64,000 nt of DNA, taken from positions 3,844,001 to 3,908,000 of the forward strand of contig NZ_LS483250.1 in assembly GCF_900465055.1 (NCBI RefSeq). Reading direction: 5' to 3'. A model generated the notes under the pieces. That model had not been told where the DNA came from and ran no database searches. It saw only the letters and a list, made by a program, of their open reading frames with translations. The position numbers and the translations under genes were made by a program. Below, one piece after another: positions 9,215-19,385 of this stretch (the stretch's first letter is position 1; every line of letters starts with the position of its first letter). The DNA is from Moritella yayanosii (lineage in GTDB: Bacteria; Pseudomonadota; Gammaproteobacteria; Enterobacterales; Moritellaceae).

Positions 9215-9455
9215 AAGAAAGCACGGCCTTGTGGGAATTTAAAATAAGTCACATATTCTAACAAATACTAAGGACTGTGCAAAAAATAATTTATAACGCT
9301 GTGCTTCTGGTTTTAAATACATCAGCAAAAGTAGCCGGGAAACAGTATTTGTAATTAAATTAACGGTATTGCCAGTGGGCAACGGTTTTCAATTGTTACG
9401 CTATCCAGTACTATAGCGTGATTATATTTAGGTAATAAGTGTGGAGCTTAACATT

Positions 9456-10652
9456 ATGACGCAAATCAATGATGCGTTACGCGAAATTAAACGTGGTACA
9501 GAAGAAATCCTAGTTGAAGAAGAGCTAGTAGCAAAACTTAAAGAAGGTCGTCCGCTAAGAATTAAATTAGGTGCTGATCCAACTGGTGCTGACCTGCATT
9601 TGGGCCATACTGTTATCTTAAACAAGTTACGTCAATTCCAAGATCTTGGTCATGAAGTTATTTTCTTGATTGGTGACTTCACTGCAACTGTCGGTGATCC
9701 GTCAGGCAAAAACTCAACACGTCCACCATTAACACGTGAAGATGTGCTGGTTAATGCGAAAACATATACCGACCAAGTATTCAAAATTTTAGATGAATCA
9801 AAAACCCGCATTGAGTTTAACTCTACGTGGTTAAACGAATTAGGTGCTGCGGGCATGATCCGTTTAGCGTCGCAGCAAACTGTTGCGCGTATGCTAGAGC
9901 GCGATGACTTCAAAAAGCGCTATGCGTCTGGTCAAAGTATCGCGATCCACGAATTTATGTACCCATTATTACAAGGCTATGATTCAGTTGCACTGCAAGC
10001 GGATGTTGAACTAGGTGGTACAGATCAAAAGTTCAATCTATTAATGGGGCGTGAATTACAAAAAGCAGAAGGTCAAAAACCCCAAACCGTGATCATGATG
10101 CCACTGCTTGTTGGGCTAGACGGCGTGAAAAAGATGTCTAAATCAGCGAACAACTATATCGGTATAACAGATGCGCCAAATGACATGTTCGGTAAGATCA
10201 TGTCGATCACTGATGAATTGATGTGGAACTATTTTGAATTATTATCATTCCGTCCATTAGCGGAAATTGAAAAATTCAAAGCAGATATTGCGGCGGATGC
10301 CGTTAATCCACGTGATGTTAAAATTTTATTAGCAAAAGAAATCATTGCCCGTTTCCATGATGAAGCGGCCGCAGAAAGCGCGCATAATGATTTCACTCAG
10401 CGTTTTTCTAAAAATGCGATCCCAGATGAAATGCCGGCATTTGATTTTGCAGTAAGTGATGCAATGGCTATCGCGAATTTATTAAAAGAAGCGGGTCTTG
10501 TATCTAGCACATCAGAAGCGATGCGTATGATCAAGCAAGGTGCGGTTAAAATTGATAGCGTAAAAATAGCAGATACTCGACTTGTTCCTGCTGCGGGTAC
10601 CGCAGTATACCAAGTTGGTAAACGAAAATTTGCTCGTATTACCCTTGGCTAA
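9456..10652 (+). CDS. tyrS: Tyrosyl-tRNA synthetase
   Basis: This cytoplasmic class I synthetase charges tRNA-Tyr. ATG 9456 is preferred over the in-frame GTG at 9441, whose GTGGAG supplies the ribosome-binding site; the protein then begins [15 protein letters not shown] (the HIGH motif) is at residues 48-51 and KMSKS at 226-230. A C-terminal S4-like RNA-binding domain spans about 335-398. The sequence type resembles the TyrZ-like enzyme of vibrios and pseudomonads more than E. coli TyrS. It is followed by a strong terminator. Confidence 0.96.
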   Translation: MTQINDALREIKRGTEEILVEEELVAKLKEGRPLRIKLGADPTGADLHLGHTVILNKLRQFQDLGHEVIFLIGDFTATVGDPSGKNSTRPPLTREDVLVNAKTYTDQVFKILDESKTRIEFNSTWLNELGAAGMIRLASQQTVARMLERDDFKKRYASGQSIAIHEFMYPLLQGYDSVALQADVELGGTDQKFNLLMGRELQKAEGQKPQTVIMMPLLVGLDGVKKMSKSANNYIGITDAPNDMFGKIMSITDELMWNYFELLSFRPLAEIEKFKADIAADAVNPRDVKILLAKEIIARFHDEAAAESAHNDFTQRFSKNAIPDEMPAFDFAVSDAMAIANLLKEAGLVSSTSEAMRMIKQGAVKIDSVKIADTRLVPAAGTAVYQVGKRKFARITLG

Positions 10653-10680
10653 TCGTTGATAGTACGCCGTTTAAAAGAAT

Positions 10681-10718
10681 AAAGCCCGTTATGATTGTGG
10701 TCATAATGGGCTTTTTAA
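10681..10718. terminator. Terminator between tyrS and the TRIC gene
   Basis: A 14-bp stem with one G-U pair (10681-10694 with 10701-10714) starts with AAA and ends in TTTTT. It can end both converging transcripts. Confidence 0.9.
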
Positions 10719-10734
10719 TGATTAACTTGCTGCA

Positions 10735-11367
10735 TTACTCGCGGTGATGTTTTAAAACAAACATAGGTAAGCGTAAATGCCAATGCACTGCGGCCATTCT
10801 TAATACAAACACCCCTGTCATGGCAAATAACATCGCCCAACCTTCAGTGATACCAATTAATAATGCTCCGGTATAAACCACACCCCCAAGCACCGACGCG
10901 GTCGCATAGATATCTTTCTGTAATACCATAGGCACGCGACTGGCTAATAGGTCACGGATAATACCACCTGCAACACCGGTGATCACACCCATCACTACCG
11001 CTGTCATCCCCGGCGCGCCATAAGCTAAGGCTTTCTGCGTACCCAGTACGGTGAATAAGGCTAAGCCTGCGGCATCGGCAAGGGGTAATAATATTGGCGG
11101 CATGCGATGATTACGGTTAGCAAACAAAATAGTTAACATAGACGTCAGTATAATAACGGTGAGGTAAACGGGGTCATGCACCCAGAATGCCGGGCCGACA
11201 TCTAAGATGGCATCACGTATTGTGCCACCGCCAATCGCGGTTACCGCAGCCAATACTGTTGCGCCAAATGGGTCCATGCGCATCTGGCCCGCGACTTGTA
11301 CGCCTGATATTGCAAAAACGGCGGTACCCGCTAAATCGAGTAAATAAATAATATCCATGTTCATCAT
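10735..11367 (-). CDS. TRIC cation channel family protein (YicG-like, UPF0126)
   Basis: This inner-membrane protein of the bacterial TRIC family has about seven membrane helices in two pseudo-repeats. Each repeat carries the family glycine motif: TAIGGGTIRDAILD near the middle and TGVAGGIIRDLLASRVP later. Homologues conduct monovalent cations. The start is uncertain: ATG at 11367, 11364 or 11358 is more likely than the TTG at 11400, and none has an ideal ribosome-binding site (AAGGA lies 14 nt from the first ATG). A 9-bp hairpin and a repeat-like element lie just upstream. Confidence 0.85.
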   Translation of the reverse strand: MMNMDIIYLLDLAGTAVFAISGVQVAGQMRMDPFGATVLAAVTAIGGGTIRDAILDVGPAFWVHDPVYLTVIILTSMLTILFANRNHRMPPILLPLADAAGLALFTVLGTQKALAYGAPGMTAVVMGVITGVAGGIIRDLLASRVPMVLQKDIYATASVLGGVVYTGALLIGITEGWAMLFAMTGVFVLRMAAVHWHLRLPMFVLKHHRE

Positions 11368-11400
11368 CAGAAAACTTATTAATCCTTGCTCTATACCCAA

Positions 11401-11650
11401 ACTATGTCTCTGATGCTATATCAGAGACTTGCAAGGATATCAGAATAAGGCGCATATGTAGATAATGGTTATTCCATTTTCAAATATGGCAACGTTGAGC
11501 TGTCATTCCTGCGGGCCTCCCATAGGGTAAACCAAATGAAGGTATCTTCGGCGTTATGAAGTATTGGTTGAGAATAACTAAATGCTCGACTTCATGCCTT
11601 GAATATCCTCTCCTGTCGGTTTGCTGATTATGCATCTTGAAGCAGCTTAG
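11401..11650. repeat. Repeat-like intergenic element with hairpins
   Basis: This stretch has no convincing reading frame. It begins with a perfect 9-bp hairpin (11408-11416 with 11422-11430, loop GCTAT) and contains an ATGAAGT/ACTTCAT inverted pair near 11554-11603. It is locally richer in GC than the AT-rich sequence after it. Its look suggests a dispersed marine gammaproteobacterial repeat, but only one copy is seen in this window. That assignment is inference and needs a genome-wide comparison. Confidence 0.35.
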
Positions 11651-11871
11651 GTATATCTGTCCATAATTAAGAAATGCAGAGTATACGGATAGCGAAAATG
11701 ATTTCTTTTAGCTATATTGAAATTCTAACAAATAAAGTGACAGAATATAAATAAAATTTTAACTATTGATGAGGCAGAGGATATATTCCTGCTAGTCGCT
11801 GATATAGAAAAATATTACATTTCAGCTGAAATAGAGCGGGAAGTGTGAGAAATGGGGTTATCTACAGGCAT

Positions 11872-11948
11872 AAAAAACAGCATAGAGAAGTTTTCGACTA
11901 TATTATAATATATCATTATAAAACAAGAAACTTTTCCATGCTGTTTTC
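11872..11948 (-). terminator. Terminator downstream of a micro-ORF
   Basis: A long imperfect hairpin has outer arms AAACAGCAT and ATGCTGTTT, extended inward by AGTTTTC/GAAACT. On the minus strand it ends in TTTTTT. It lies just past the 27-aa open frame, with no other minus-strand gene nearby to use it. Confidence 0.65.
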
Positions 11949-11959
11949 GGAACTTTGAA

Positions 11960-12043
11960 CTATAGACTAGCGATTGATGGTAAAACACTACTTGTGATAG
12001 CTAAAGTAATTAAAACAGTAAAAACGGCTACAAATTCTTTCAT
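11960..12043 (-). CDS. Candidate 27-aa hydrophobic micro-peptide
   Basis: ATG 12043 is preceded by AGGACATTATT (AGGA, 7-nt spacing) and reads 27 codons to TAG. The peptide starts MKEFVAVF and continues as a nearly uncharged stretch rich in Val, Thr, Ile, Leu and Ser, enough for a single membrane helix. A TGTGCATAAT extended -10-like sequence lies upstream and a strong terminator downstream, so there is a plausible compact transcription unit. It could be a small membrane protein, a type I toxin-like peptide, or an sRNA with a chance frame. No family is recognised. Confidence 0.4.
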   Translation of the reverse strand: MKEFVAVFTVLITLAITSSVLPSIASL

Positions 12044-12159
12044 AATAATGTCCTGTAGGTTGCTATATTGACTATATTATGCACACATTCTATTCACTTA
12101 GCTAGCTTTTTATGAGGGAACTGTGACTTTTAGTGCTTTGGTGTCTCTAGGTAGGTGAA

Positions 12160-12240
12160 GTGCCTATTAGTGTGCTTATTTTAATTTTTATTGGTCTATT
12201 ACCTGGTGTTTACTACTATGGTTTTTTTTTATGGTTATAA
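12160..12240 (+). CDS. Candidate 26-aa membrane micro-peptide
   Basis: GTG 12160 begins a 26-codon frame ending at TAA 12240. The peptide (MPISVLILIF, then ending in GVYYYGFFLWL) is entirely hydrophobic and would form one membrane helix. An upstream in-frame TAG limits the frame, and TAGG about 7 nt before the GTG is a possible ribosome-binding site. It lies in the greA leader region, opposite in direction to the 27-aa frame. The start codon and AT-rich surroundings make chance occurrence quite possible. Confidence 0.25.
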   Translation: MPISVLILIFIGLLPGVYYYGFFLWL

Positions 12241-12516
12241 ATCACCTGTAAAGTGTTGTTTTAGTCGTCACGATCATAACTTTGCTTGGGTTGGGTGAAA
12301 TGAAGTATAGATTACGTGTTAAGTTGAATTCTAAGGCGAATGGACAATGCATAAATATAGATCTCATTAATAGGATTAAATGTGTTTAATGGTTTGAATA
12401 GGGTGAAGTGTCGTCATATTCGTATTACAATAGTGGCATTACGATTGTAAGCATTATCAGCACTGGACGTTCAGTAATGTCATGATAATGAATTGATTAA
12501 AAGGTTATAAAGCATT

Positions 12517-12996
12517 ATGAGTAATATTATCCCAATGACTGCACGAGGTGCAGAAAATTTACGTGTAGAATTGGAACATCTTAAAACGGTTCGTCGTCCT
12601 GACATTGTGGCTGCAATTGCGGAAGCGCGTGAACACGGTGATTTAAAAGAAAATGCGGAATACCATGCGGCACGTGAAGAACAAGGTTTCTGTGAAGGCC
12701 GTATTCAAGACATCGAAGGTAAACTGTCTAATTGTCAGATTATTGATGTGACCAAAATACCGAATAATGGCCGTGTTATTTTTGGGTCTACTGTCAGACT
12801 GTATAACACTGAAACAGAAGAAGAGATCACTTATAATCTGGTCGGTGATGATGAAGCTAATATTAAAGAAAATCGTATTTCAATTAACTCACCAATTGCA
12901 CGTGGTTTAGTGGGTAAAAGTGTTGATGATGTGGCGATGGTGAAGACACCGGGTGGTGCGATTGAATTTGAAATTGTATCGGTAGAATATATCTAA
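12517..12996 (+). CDS. greA: Transcription elongation factor GreA
   Basis: GreA rescues backtracked RNA polymerase by stimulating transcript cleavage through the secondary channel. The 159-aa protein has the N-terminal coiled coil with the acidic tip in [20 protein letters not shown] (about residues 43-62) and the C-terminal FKBP-like domain with [14 protein letters not shown]. It aligns along its full length with E. coli GreA (158 aa). ATG 12517 follows AAGG. The long (about 1.1 kb) region before it is unusual. Confidence 0.97.
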   Translation: MSNIIPMTARGAENLRVELEHLKTVRRPDIVAAIAEAREHGDLKENAEYHAAREEQGFCEGRIQDIEGKLSNCQIIDVTKIPNNGRVIFGSTVRLYNTETEEEITYNLVGDDEANIKENRISINSPIARGLVGKSVDDVAMVKTPGGAIEFEIVSVEYI

Positions 12997-13111
12997 CTAT
13001 CGACACACTGAATGAAGATGCAGATACGTATTACAGTGTACTGTGGCCTAGGTTAAATGCTGGGTATAGTCGAGCTGGGATTCCTTGCCCAGCTGGATAC
13101 TCACAACGTTA

Positions 13112-13408
13112 TTATTTCTTTGGCAGTATGATTTTCTTTTCATCGCTTGTACGATAAATAACCAAGGTGTGACCAATACTCTGGACTTTTTCTGCGTTAG
13201 CTTCTTTAACAATGGTATCCATTACTAAGGATTTTTGGTCACGGTCTTCAGACGCAACTTTAATTTTGATGAGTTCATGATGTGCTAGTGCGACTTCGAT
13301 TTCAGCCATTACACCTTCAGTTAAGCCGTGCTGGCCTAGTAAGATGACAGGTTTTAATGAATGTGCTAAACCTTTTAGGTGTTGCTTTTGTTTGTTGCTT
13401 AATGCCAT
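13112..13408 (-). CDS. yhbY: YhbY/CRS1-domain RNA-binding protein
   Basis: This 98-aa single-domain protein associates with pre-50S ribosomal particles in E. coli. It begins MALSNKQKQHLKGLAHSLKP and has the GLTEGV turn (residues 27-32, the GxxG-type loop of the CRM domain) and a basic C-terminus. It is divergent from rlmE, the same conserved pairing seen in E. coli between greA and rlmE-ftsH. The hairpin at 13067-13082 downstream lacks a T-tract. Confidence 0.95.
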   Translation of the reverse strand: MALSNKQKQHLKGLAHSLKPVILLGQHGLTEGVMAEIEVALAHHELIKIKVASEDRDQKSLVMDTIVKEANAEKVQSIGHTLVIYRTSDEKKIILPKK

Positions 13409-13521
13409 ATTTTAAATTTCTTATTACTTAGGGTTGAAAAAAAGTAATTTTAGCTTCATCTTCATCTTAATACCATGTCATTATGGTAATGGTTTAAAAA
13501 AATATTATAAACAGGCTTCAG

Positions 13522-14166
13522 ATGACCCCGACACCGAAGAAAAAAAGTACCCAAAAAGGCAGTTCTAAAAATTGGTTGCAAGAGCATCACAACGATAAAT
13601 ATGTTAAAGATGCTAAAAAACAAGGGTTGCGTTCACGTGCGATTTTTAAGCTTGAAGAAATCCAAGCAAAAGATAAGTTATTACAACCGGGTATGAATAT
13701 TGTTGACCTTGGTGCTGCTCCTGGTGGTTGGTCACAATTGGCTGTTAAGCACTTAGGTGCTAAAGGTCGTGTTATTGCATGTGATATTTTACCTATGGAT
13801 CCAATTGCAGGGGTTGATTTTTTGCAAGGTGATTTTCGAGATGAAAAAGTACTATCAGCATTGCTGGCGAAAGTAGGTGATGGCCAGATTGATGTGGTTG
13901 TTTCTGATATGGCACCCAATATGAGTGGTAATATCGGTGTTGACCAGCCTGCTTCAATGTACTTGGTCGAGCTTGCATTGGAAATGTGTCGTGAAGTACT
14001 TAAACCAAATGGCAGTTTTGTGGTCAAAGTATTTCAAGGTGAAGGTTTTGAGCAATACATGAAAGATGTACGTAGTATGTTTAATGTCGTTAAAACGAGA
14101 AAACCGGATTCATCACGTGCTCGTTCACGTGAAGTTTTCATCGTTGCGAAAGGTTACAAAGGCTAA
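13522..14166 (+). CDS. rlmE: 23S rRNA 2'-O-methyltransferase RlmE (FtsJ)
   Basis: RlmE methylates U2552 in the A-loop of 23S rRNA at a late step of 50S assembly. The SAM motif [12 protein letters not shown] is at 61-72. The catalytic K-D-K-E set is visible at Lys43, Asp129, Lys169 and Glu204, each offset by 5 from E. coli positions because of a slightly longer Lys-rich N-terminus. In E. coli it is a sigma-32 gene with ftsH. Here a weak sigma-32-like pair (GTTGAA at 13433, CTTCATCT at 13454, 15-bp spacer) lies upstream, which I only suggest. Confidence 0.96.
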   Translation: MTPTPKKKSTQKGSSKNWLQEHHNDKYVKDAKKQGLRSRAIFKLEEIQAKDKLLQPGMNIVDLGAAPGGWSQLAVKHLGAKGRVIACDILPMDPIAGVDFLQGDFRDEKVLSALLAKVGDGQIDVVVSDMAPNMSGNIGVDQPASMYLVELALEMCREVLKPNGSFVVKVFQGEGFEQYMKDVRSMFNVVKTRKPDSSRARSREVFIVAKGYKG

Positions 14167-14320
14167 ATTATTGTGACCTGTTGCATAAAGATAATATCAC
14201 TGCTGTTATTGAAGAATAAAATCTAGATTTGGCATCAATAAATATTTAATTATGTTAATAAATAGCCAAGTCTTGATATATTTAAGCAGACAGTAGAGAA
14301 TATCTAAAGGGTTCTGCAAC

Positions 14321-14368
14321 CTTGCATTTTAATTGTAAGGCTCACAGGATTAAAATTTAAAATGTAAG
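14321..14368 (+). other. 12-bp inverted repeat in the rlmE-ftsH spacer
   Basis: Arms 14321-14332 and 14357-14368 are complementary over 12 bp with one G-U pair and a 24-nt loop. No T-tract follows, so it is more likely an mRNA structure or binding site than a terminator. It lies 87 bp before the ftsH start in an AT-rich 288-bp spacer with no gene. Confidence 0.4.
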
Positions 14369-14454
14369 TTGTTGTTAAACTGTCTATATTTAGAATATAT
14401 TGAGTATTTCAACTGTTTTTTTTCAGGGAACTTAAGACCCGGAGAGGCTAGATT

Positions 14455-16407
14455 TTGAGTGATATGGCAAAAAATCTGATTTTATGGCTGGTTATTGCAG
14501 TCGTATTAATGTCAGTATTTCAGAGTTTCGGACCAAATGAGAGTTCAAGTAATCAGTTAGATTACAGTTCATTTGTGCAACAAGTTAGAAATAAACAAGT
14601 TAATGAAGTTAAGATCAACGGACGTACTATCCGTGGTATTACCCAAGGTGGACAGAAGTTCGTTACTTTCTTACCAGCGGAAGATCCACAGCTATTAAAT
14701 GACCTGTTAAACAATAACGTTAAAGTATTTGGTGAGCCTGAAGAAGAAGCAAGTTTATTGACTTCTATCTTCATCTCTTGGTTCCCAATGCTATTACTGA
14801 TCGGTGTTTGGGTATTCTTTATGCGTCAAATGCAAGGTGGCGGTGGTAAAGGCGCAATGTCATTCGGTAAAAGTAAAGCACGCTTAATGAGTGAAGGCCA
14901 AATTAAAACGACGTTTGCAGACGTTGCTGGTTGTGATGAAGCAAAAGAAGAAGTTGCTGAATTAGTGGATTACTTAAAAGATCCAAGTCGCTTCCAGAAA
15001 CTCGGTGGTAAAATACCAACAGGTATCTTATTAGTTGGTGCTCCGGGTACAGGTAAAACGTTACTTGCTAAAGCCATTGCCGGTGAAGCCAAAGTACCAT
15101 TTTTCACTATCTCAGGTTCTGATTTCGTTGAAATGTTTGTGGGTGTTGGTGCATCTCGTGTGCGTGACATGTTCGAACAAGCGAAAAAAGCATCACCTTG
15201 TATCATCTTTATCGATGAAATCGATGCTGTAGGCCGCAAACGTGGCTCTGGTATGGGTGGCGGTCATGATGAACGTGAGCAAACGCTAAACCAACTGCTG
15301 GTTGAAATGGATGGTTTTGAAGGTAATGAGGGTGTCATTGTTATTGCGGCGACTAACCGCCCAGACGTACTTGATCCTGCATTATTACGTCCTGGTCGTT
15401 TTGACCGTCAAGTAACGGTTGGTCTACCGGATATCCGTGGTCGTGAACAGATCTTGAAAGTCCATATGCGTAAAGTGCCAATCAACGATGATGTTGAAAT
15501 TGTACTTATTGCGCGTGGCACACCGGGTTTCTCTGGTGCCGAACTGGCTAACTTAGTGAATGAAGCTGCACTATTTGCTGCACGTCATAATAAACGTACA
15601 GTAGCTATGGCTGAATTTGAAAAAGCCAAAGATAAGATCCTCATGGGTGCTGAGCGTAAGAGCATGGTAATGAGCGAAGAAGAGAAAACGATGACGGCTT
15701 ATCATGAAGCGGGTCACGCTATTGTTGGTCGATTAGTACCGGATCATGATCCTGTTTATAAAGTCAGTATCATTCCACGTGGTCGTGCGTTAGGTGTGAC
15801 TATGTACTTACCTAAACAAGATCGCCTTAGTCACTCGAAACGTCATTTAGAAAGCATGATCTCAAGCCTTTACGGTGGTCGTATTGCTGAAGAAATTATC
15901 TTTGGTAAAGACCGTGTATCAACGGGCGCATCCAATGATATTGAACGTGCCACGGATATTTCTCGTAAAATGGTCACGCAATGGGGTCTATCGGAAAAAT
16001 TAGGTCCAATGAAATTTGCTGAAGAGCCGGGTGAAATTTTCCTCGGGGGTGGTGGCACTCAGCAGACAAGTATGTCTGATGATACCGCCAAACTGATTGA
16101 CGATGAAATTCGTTATTTAGTTGAAAGCAACTATAAACGTGCGCATCAGCTATTATCAGACAATATTGATATTCTTCATTCAATGAAAGATGCATTAATG
16201 AAGTATGAAACGATTGATGCCAAGCAAATTGATGATCTAATGGACCGTGTTGAAGTGCGAGCGCCTGCAGATTGGGGTGACGGCTATGGTAAAATGGATA
16301 ACGACAGTACTAAAGATAGCGACAGTACCAAAGACGTGAATAAAGCAACCAACGTTGATAATAAAGAAGATAGCGAAAAAGAAAGTGATAAAAAAGATGC
16401 AGAATAA
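14455..16407 (+). CDS. ftsH: ATP-dependent membrane zinc protease FtsH
   Basis: FtsH is a membrane-anchored AAA+ protease controlling sigma-32, LpxC and damaged membrane proteins in relatives. It has two N-terminal membrane helices (about 8-24 and 103-122), Walker A GAPGTGKT at 195-202, Walker [12 protein letters not shown], and the zinc motif HEAGH at 417-421. TTG 14455 is chosen because GGAGAGG is 7 nt upstream; the E. coli-like MAKNLILWL would start at ATG 14464, with poor spacing. The last 40 or so residues are an Asp/Lys/Ser-rich tail with a repeated DSTKD, unlike the body of the protein. Confidence 0.97.
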   Translation: MSDMAKNLILWLVIAVVLMSVFQSFGPNESSSNQLDYSSFVQQVRNKQVNEVKINGRTIRGITQGGQKFVTFLPAEDPQLLNDLLNNNVKVFGEPEEEASLLTSIFISWFPMLLLIGVWVFFMRQMQGGGGKGAMSFGKSKARLMSEGQIKTTFADVAGCDEAKEEVAELVDYLKDPSRFQKLGGKIPTGILLVGAPGTGKTLLAKAIAGEAKVPFFTISGSDFVEMFVGVGASRVRDMFEQAKKASPCIIFIDEIDAVGRKRGSGMGGGHDEREQTLNQLLVEMDGFEGNEGVIVIAATNRPDVLDPALLRPGRFDRQVTVGLPDIRGREQILKVHMRKVPINDDVEIVLIARGTPGFSGAELANLVNEAALFAARHNKRTVAMAEFEKAKDKILMGAERKSMVMSEEEKTMTAYHEAGHAIVGRLVPDHDPVYKVSIIPRGRALGVTMYLPKQDRLSHSKRHLESMISSLYGGRIAEEIIFGKDRVSTGASNDIERATDISRKMVTQWGLSEKLGPMKFAEEPGEIFLGGGGTQQTSMSDDTAKLIDDEIRYLVESNYKRAHQLLSDNIDILHSMKDALMKYETIDAKQIDDLMDRVEVRAPADWGDGYGKMDNDSTKDSDSTKDVNKATNVDNKEDSEKESDKKDAE

Positions 16408-16455
16408 GCCTCGCTTACTCAGTATTACTTTATAGCTATTAATACATGATAGAAT

Positions 16456-16489
16456 AAACCTCGAGTATAACTCGGGGTTTTTTTTTGGG
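16456..16489 (+). terminator. Terminator of ftsH
   Basis: A 10-bp stem with one G-U pair (16456-16465 with 16471-16480) is followed by nine or more T residues. folP begins 15 nt later. Confidence 0.88.
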
Positions 16490-16503
16490 AGATAGACACG
16501 ATA

Positions 16504-17373
16504 ATGCAATTACCATTAACGACTATTAGTGGCCGTGTTAAAACACTTGATCTAAGCCAGCCAGTGGTGATGGGTATTTTGAATGTAACACCAGACTCAT
16601 TTTCTGATGGCGGTCAGTATCACGCGTTAGATACGGCATTCGAACAAGCAAAAAAGATGGTTGCTGATGGTGCTAAGATCATTGATGTTGGTGGTGAATC
16701 CACACGTCCTGGGGCCTGTGCTGTTAGTTTAGAAGAAGAGCTTTCTCGTGTTATTCCTATTATTAAGCGTATAGCCACACAGCTAGATGTGGCTATTTCA
16801 ATTGATACCAGTAAAGCGCAAGTGATGCGTCAAGCCATTGCGGCGGGCGCACATATCATCAATGACGTGAGAGCGCTGCAGGAAGAGGGGGCATTACAAG
16901 CCGCTGCGGACCTTGCTGTGCCTGTGTGTATTATGCACATGCAAGGTCAGCCAAGTACCATGCAAGACGCACCGTGTTATCAAAATGTGACCACAGAAGT
17001 GGTGGCATTTTTACAGCAGCGTATTGATGAATGTGTGAATGCTGGTATTAAGCGTGAGCATATTATCCTCGATCCCGGCTTTGGGTTTGGTAAGACGTTA
17101 GAACAAAATTACCAATTACTGGCTGATACGTCGGTCTTTCATCAATTTGATCTACCTGTGTTGATTGGTGTTTCACGAAAGTCGATGATAGGTAATTTAT
17201 TGCAGTGTGATGATTCACAGCGATTGGCGGGTAGTCTTGCCTGTGCAACCGTTGCGGCAATCGATGGTGTGCAAATATTACGTGTGCATGATGTGCGAGC
17301 AACCGCGGATGTTTTAGCTATCGTAGCCCAGCTTGCTAAACACAGTGTTAGCAAGCCTGTTGAAATAATTTAA
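16504..17373 (+). CDS. folP: Dihydropteroate synthase
   Basis: FolP condenses p-aminobenzoate with hydroxymethyl-dihydropterin pyrophosphate in folate synthesis and is the sulfonamide target. The TIM-barrel protein has MGILNVTPDSFSDGG (residues 23-37), IIDVGGESTRPG and the late GVSRKSMIG phosphate-binding loop. Length (289 aa) is normal. ATG 16504 lies just after the ftsH terminator and the gene precedes glmM, the conserved ftsH-folP-glmM order. Confidence 0.96.
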   Translation: MQLPLTTISGRVKTLDLSQPVVMGILNVTPDSFSDGGQYHALDTAFEQAKKMVADGAKIIDVGGESTRPGACAVSLEEELSRVIPIIKRIATQLDVAISIDTSKAQVMRQAIAAGAHIINDVRALQEEGALQAAADLAVPVCIMHMQGQPSTMQDAPCYQNVTTEVVAFLQQRIDECVNAGIKREHIILDPGFGFGKTLEQNYQLLADTSVFHQFDLPVLIGVSRKSMIGNLLQCDDSQRLAGSLACATVAAIDGVQILRVHDVRATADVLAIVAQLAKHSVSKPVEII

Positions 17374-17463
17374 GTAAATAATACAATATAATAAATCGTA
17401 ACTAACTGATAAATTAGTCGAATTGATATTTCGGCTAATAATAGAAGAGATTAGGGATTAAAT

Positions 17464-18798
17464 ATGTCAAGAAAGTATTTTGGTACTGATGGTATTCGCG
17501 GCCTTGTTGGTAAAACGCCAATTACACCTGAGTTTGCACTTAAACTAGGCTGGGCGGCTGGTAAGGTACTTGCAAAGCAAGGGACAAGGAAAGTACTGAT
17601 CGGTAAAGATACCCGTATTTCAGGTTATATGCTGGAATGTGCGTTAGAAGCGGGTTTATCTGCGGCGGGGCTTGACGTCGCGTTTATGGGGCCAATGCCA
17701 ACGCCAGCTGTGGCTTATTTAACGCGTACATTCCGTGCGGAAGCGGGGATTGTGATCAGTGCATCACATAATCCATATCACGATAACGGGATTAAGTTTT
17801 TTTCTGCCAACGGTACTAAGCTAGCGGATGAAGTGGAACTGGCGATTGAAGCGCAATTAGAAAAAGAATTAATCTGCGTTGAGTCAGCTGAATTAGGTAA
17901 AGCAGTCCGTATTGATGATGCTGCAGGTCGTTATATTGAATATTGTAAAAGTACCTTCCCATCACGTGCAAGTTTGAAGGGGCTGAAAATTGTGCTCGAT
18001 TGTGCCCATGGTGCAACTTACCATATCGCCCCCAATGTATTTACTGAGCTAGGCGCAGAGATCATTACTATCGGTGTTGAGCCAAATGGTTTGAACATTA
18101 ATGATGGCTGTGGTGCAACGGCGCCTGAAGCACTCGTTGCACGTGTACTTGCCGAAAAAGCCGATTTAGGTGTGGCTTATGATGGTGATGGTGATCGTCT
18201 GATGATGGTGGATCATACTGGTTATGTGATTGATGGTGATGAAGTGCTTTACATTATCGCACGTGATGCACTGCGTAACGGCAAATTAAAAGGCGGTGTG
18301 GTTGGAACATTAATGACGAACATGGGCTTAGAGCTAGCACTTAAGTCACTGGGTATTCCGTTTGCACGTAGTGCGGTTGGCGATCGCTATGTGGTCGAAA
18401 TGATGCTTGAGAAAGGTTGGCGTATAGGTGGTGAAAATTCAGGTCATATTATTTCTCTGGATCACACCACAACAGGTGACGGTATTGTATCAAGCTTATT
18501 AGTATTATCTGCACTGGTTAATAGTGGCTTAACGCTGAAAGAATTACGCTCTGGCATAAGTAAATTTCCACAAGTGTTGGTTAATGTTCGCTTTAGTGGT
18601 GATTCCGATCCATTATTAGCCGAATCTGTACAACAGGCTGTTAAGGATGTAGAACTGGAACTCGCTGATCGCGGTCGAGTGTTATTGCGTAAATCGGGTA
18701 CCGAGCCACTTATTCGTGTGATGGTCGAAGGTGAAGATGAAACGCATGTATTAGCACTGGCAAATAAAATTGCTGATGCAGTAAAAGCAATGCTTTAA
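17464..18798 (+). CDS. glmM: Phosphoglucosamine mutase
   Basis: GlmM interconverts glucosamine-6-phosphate and glucosamine-1-phosphate on the path to UDP-GlcNAc. The phosphorylated active serine is Ser101 in [12 protein letters not shown]. The Mg-binding DGDGDR is at residues 240-245, and the C-terminal phosphate-binding [12 protein letters not shown] is present. The 444-aa length matches E. coli (445). It lies 90 nt after folP. Confidence 0.97.
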   Translation: MSRKYFGTDGIRGLVGKTPITPEFALKLGWAAGKVLAKQGTRKVLIGKDTRISGYMLECALEAGLSAAGLDVAFMGPMPTPAVAYLTRTFRAEAGIVISASHNPYHDNGIKFFSANGTKLADEVELAIEAQLEKELICVESAELGKAVRIDDAAGRYIEYCKSTFPSRASLKGLKIVLDCAHGATYHIAPNVFTELGAEIITIGVEPNGLNINDGCGATAPEALVARVLAEKADLGVAYDGDGDRLMMVDHTGYVIDGDEVLYIIARDALRNGKLKGGVVGTLMTNMGLELALKSLGIPFARSAVGDRYVVEMMLEKGWRIGGENSGHIISLDHTTTGDGIVSSLLVLSALVNSGLTLKELRSGISKFPQVLVNVRFSGDSDPLLAESVQQAVKDVELELADRGRVLLRKSGTEPLIRVMVEGEDETHVLALANKIADAVKAML

Positions 18799-19048
18799 GT
18801 TACTGTCCGCATAAGTGTTAAGGCGTATTAGTAACCGGCAACTGGTGTTGTTTTGTGCTAAAGCCTTTTATTCATTGTTTTTTGAATAATCAGCTTGCAA
18901 CTAAGGTGGAGGTTAGATAATATCTCACCCGCTTTACCACTATCGTGATTTAGTTAAAGATTGACTGAATAGCGAATCAAGTGTCCCTTGCCTCGGGTAA
19001 GGATGTTCGATAAAGCTATATTAAACCTTTTAAGATTTAGGTATTAAA

Positions 19049-19369
19049 ATGTACGAAGTTGTTATTGTTATTTACTTAATTGTTGCACTTGCAATCATCG
19101 GATTCGTTCTAATGCAGCAAGGTAAAGGCGCTGACATGGGCGCAAGCTTTGGTTCTGGTGGCTCAAATACAGTGTTTGGTGCTAGCGGTTCAGGTAACTT
19201 TCTAACTCGCGCAACTGCTGTGCTTGCGATTGTATTCTTTGCCTTAAGTTTAGTCTTAGGTAACTTATCTTCACAATCGGAAACTGATGTGATTTTAGAT
19301 GCAGTGAAACCTGCGTTCACAAGTGATGTACCAGTTTCCCCAGTAAGAAACAGCGACGTACCTCAATAA
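19049..19369 (+). CDS. secG: Preprotein translocase subunit SecG
   Basis: SecG is the small auxiliary subunit of SecYEG. The 106-aa protein has two membrane helices (about 3-21 and 52-71) around a Gly/Ser-rich cytoplasmic loop with GADMGASFGSGGSNTVFG. A polar C-terminal tail follows. It begins at ATG 19049 and is followed after 16 nt by tRNA-Leu, so it is probably co-transcribed with it. The 250 bp after glmM hold no tpiA, unlike some relatives. Confidence 0.95.
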   Translation: MYEVVIVIYLIVALAIIGFVLMQQGKGADMGASFGSGGSNTVFGASGSGNFLTRATAVLAIVFFALSLVLGNLSSQSETDVILDAVKPAFTSDVPVSPVRNSDVPQ

Positions 19370-19385
19370 CGTTTACTTTGAATAA

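Noticed and set aside
13060-13095. Hairpin AGCTGGG/CCCAGCT between greA and yhbY as a terminator
   Set aside because: No T-tract follows on either strand, so termination by this hairpin is not supported.
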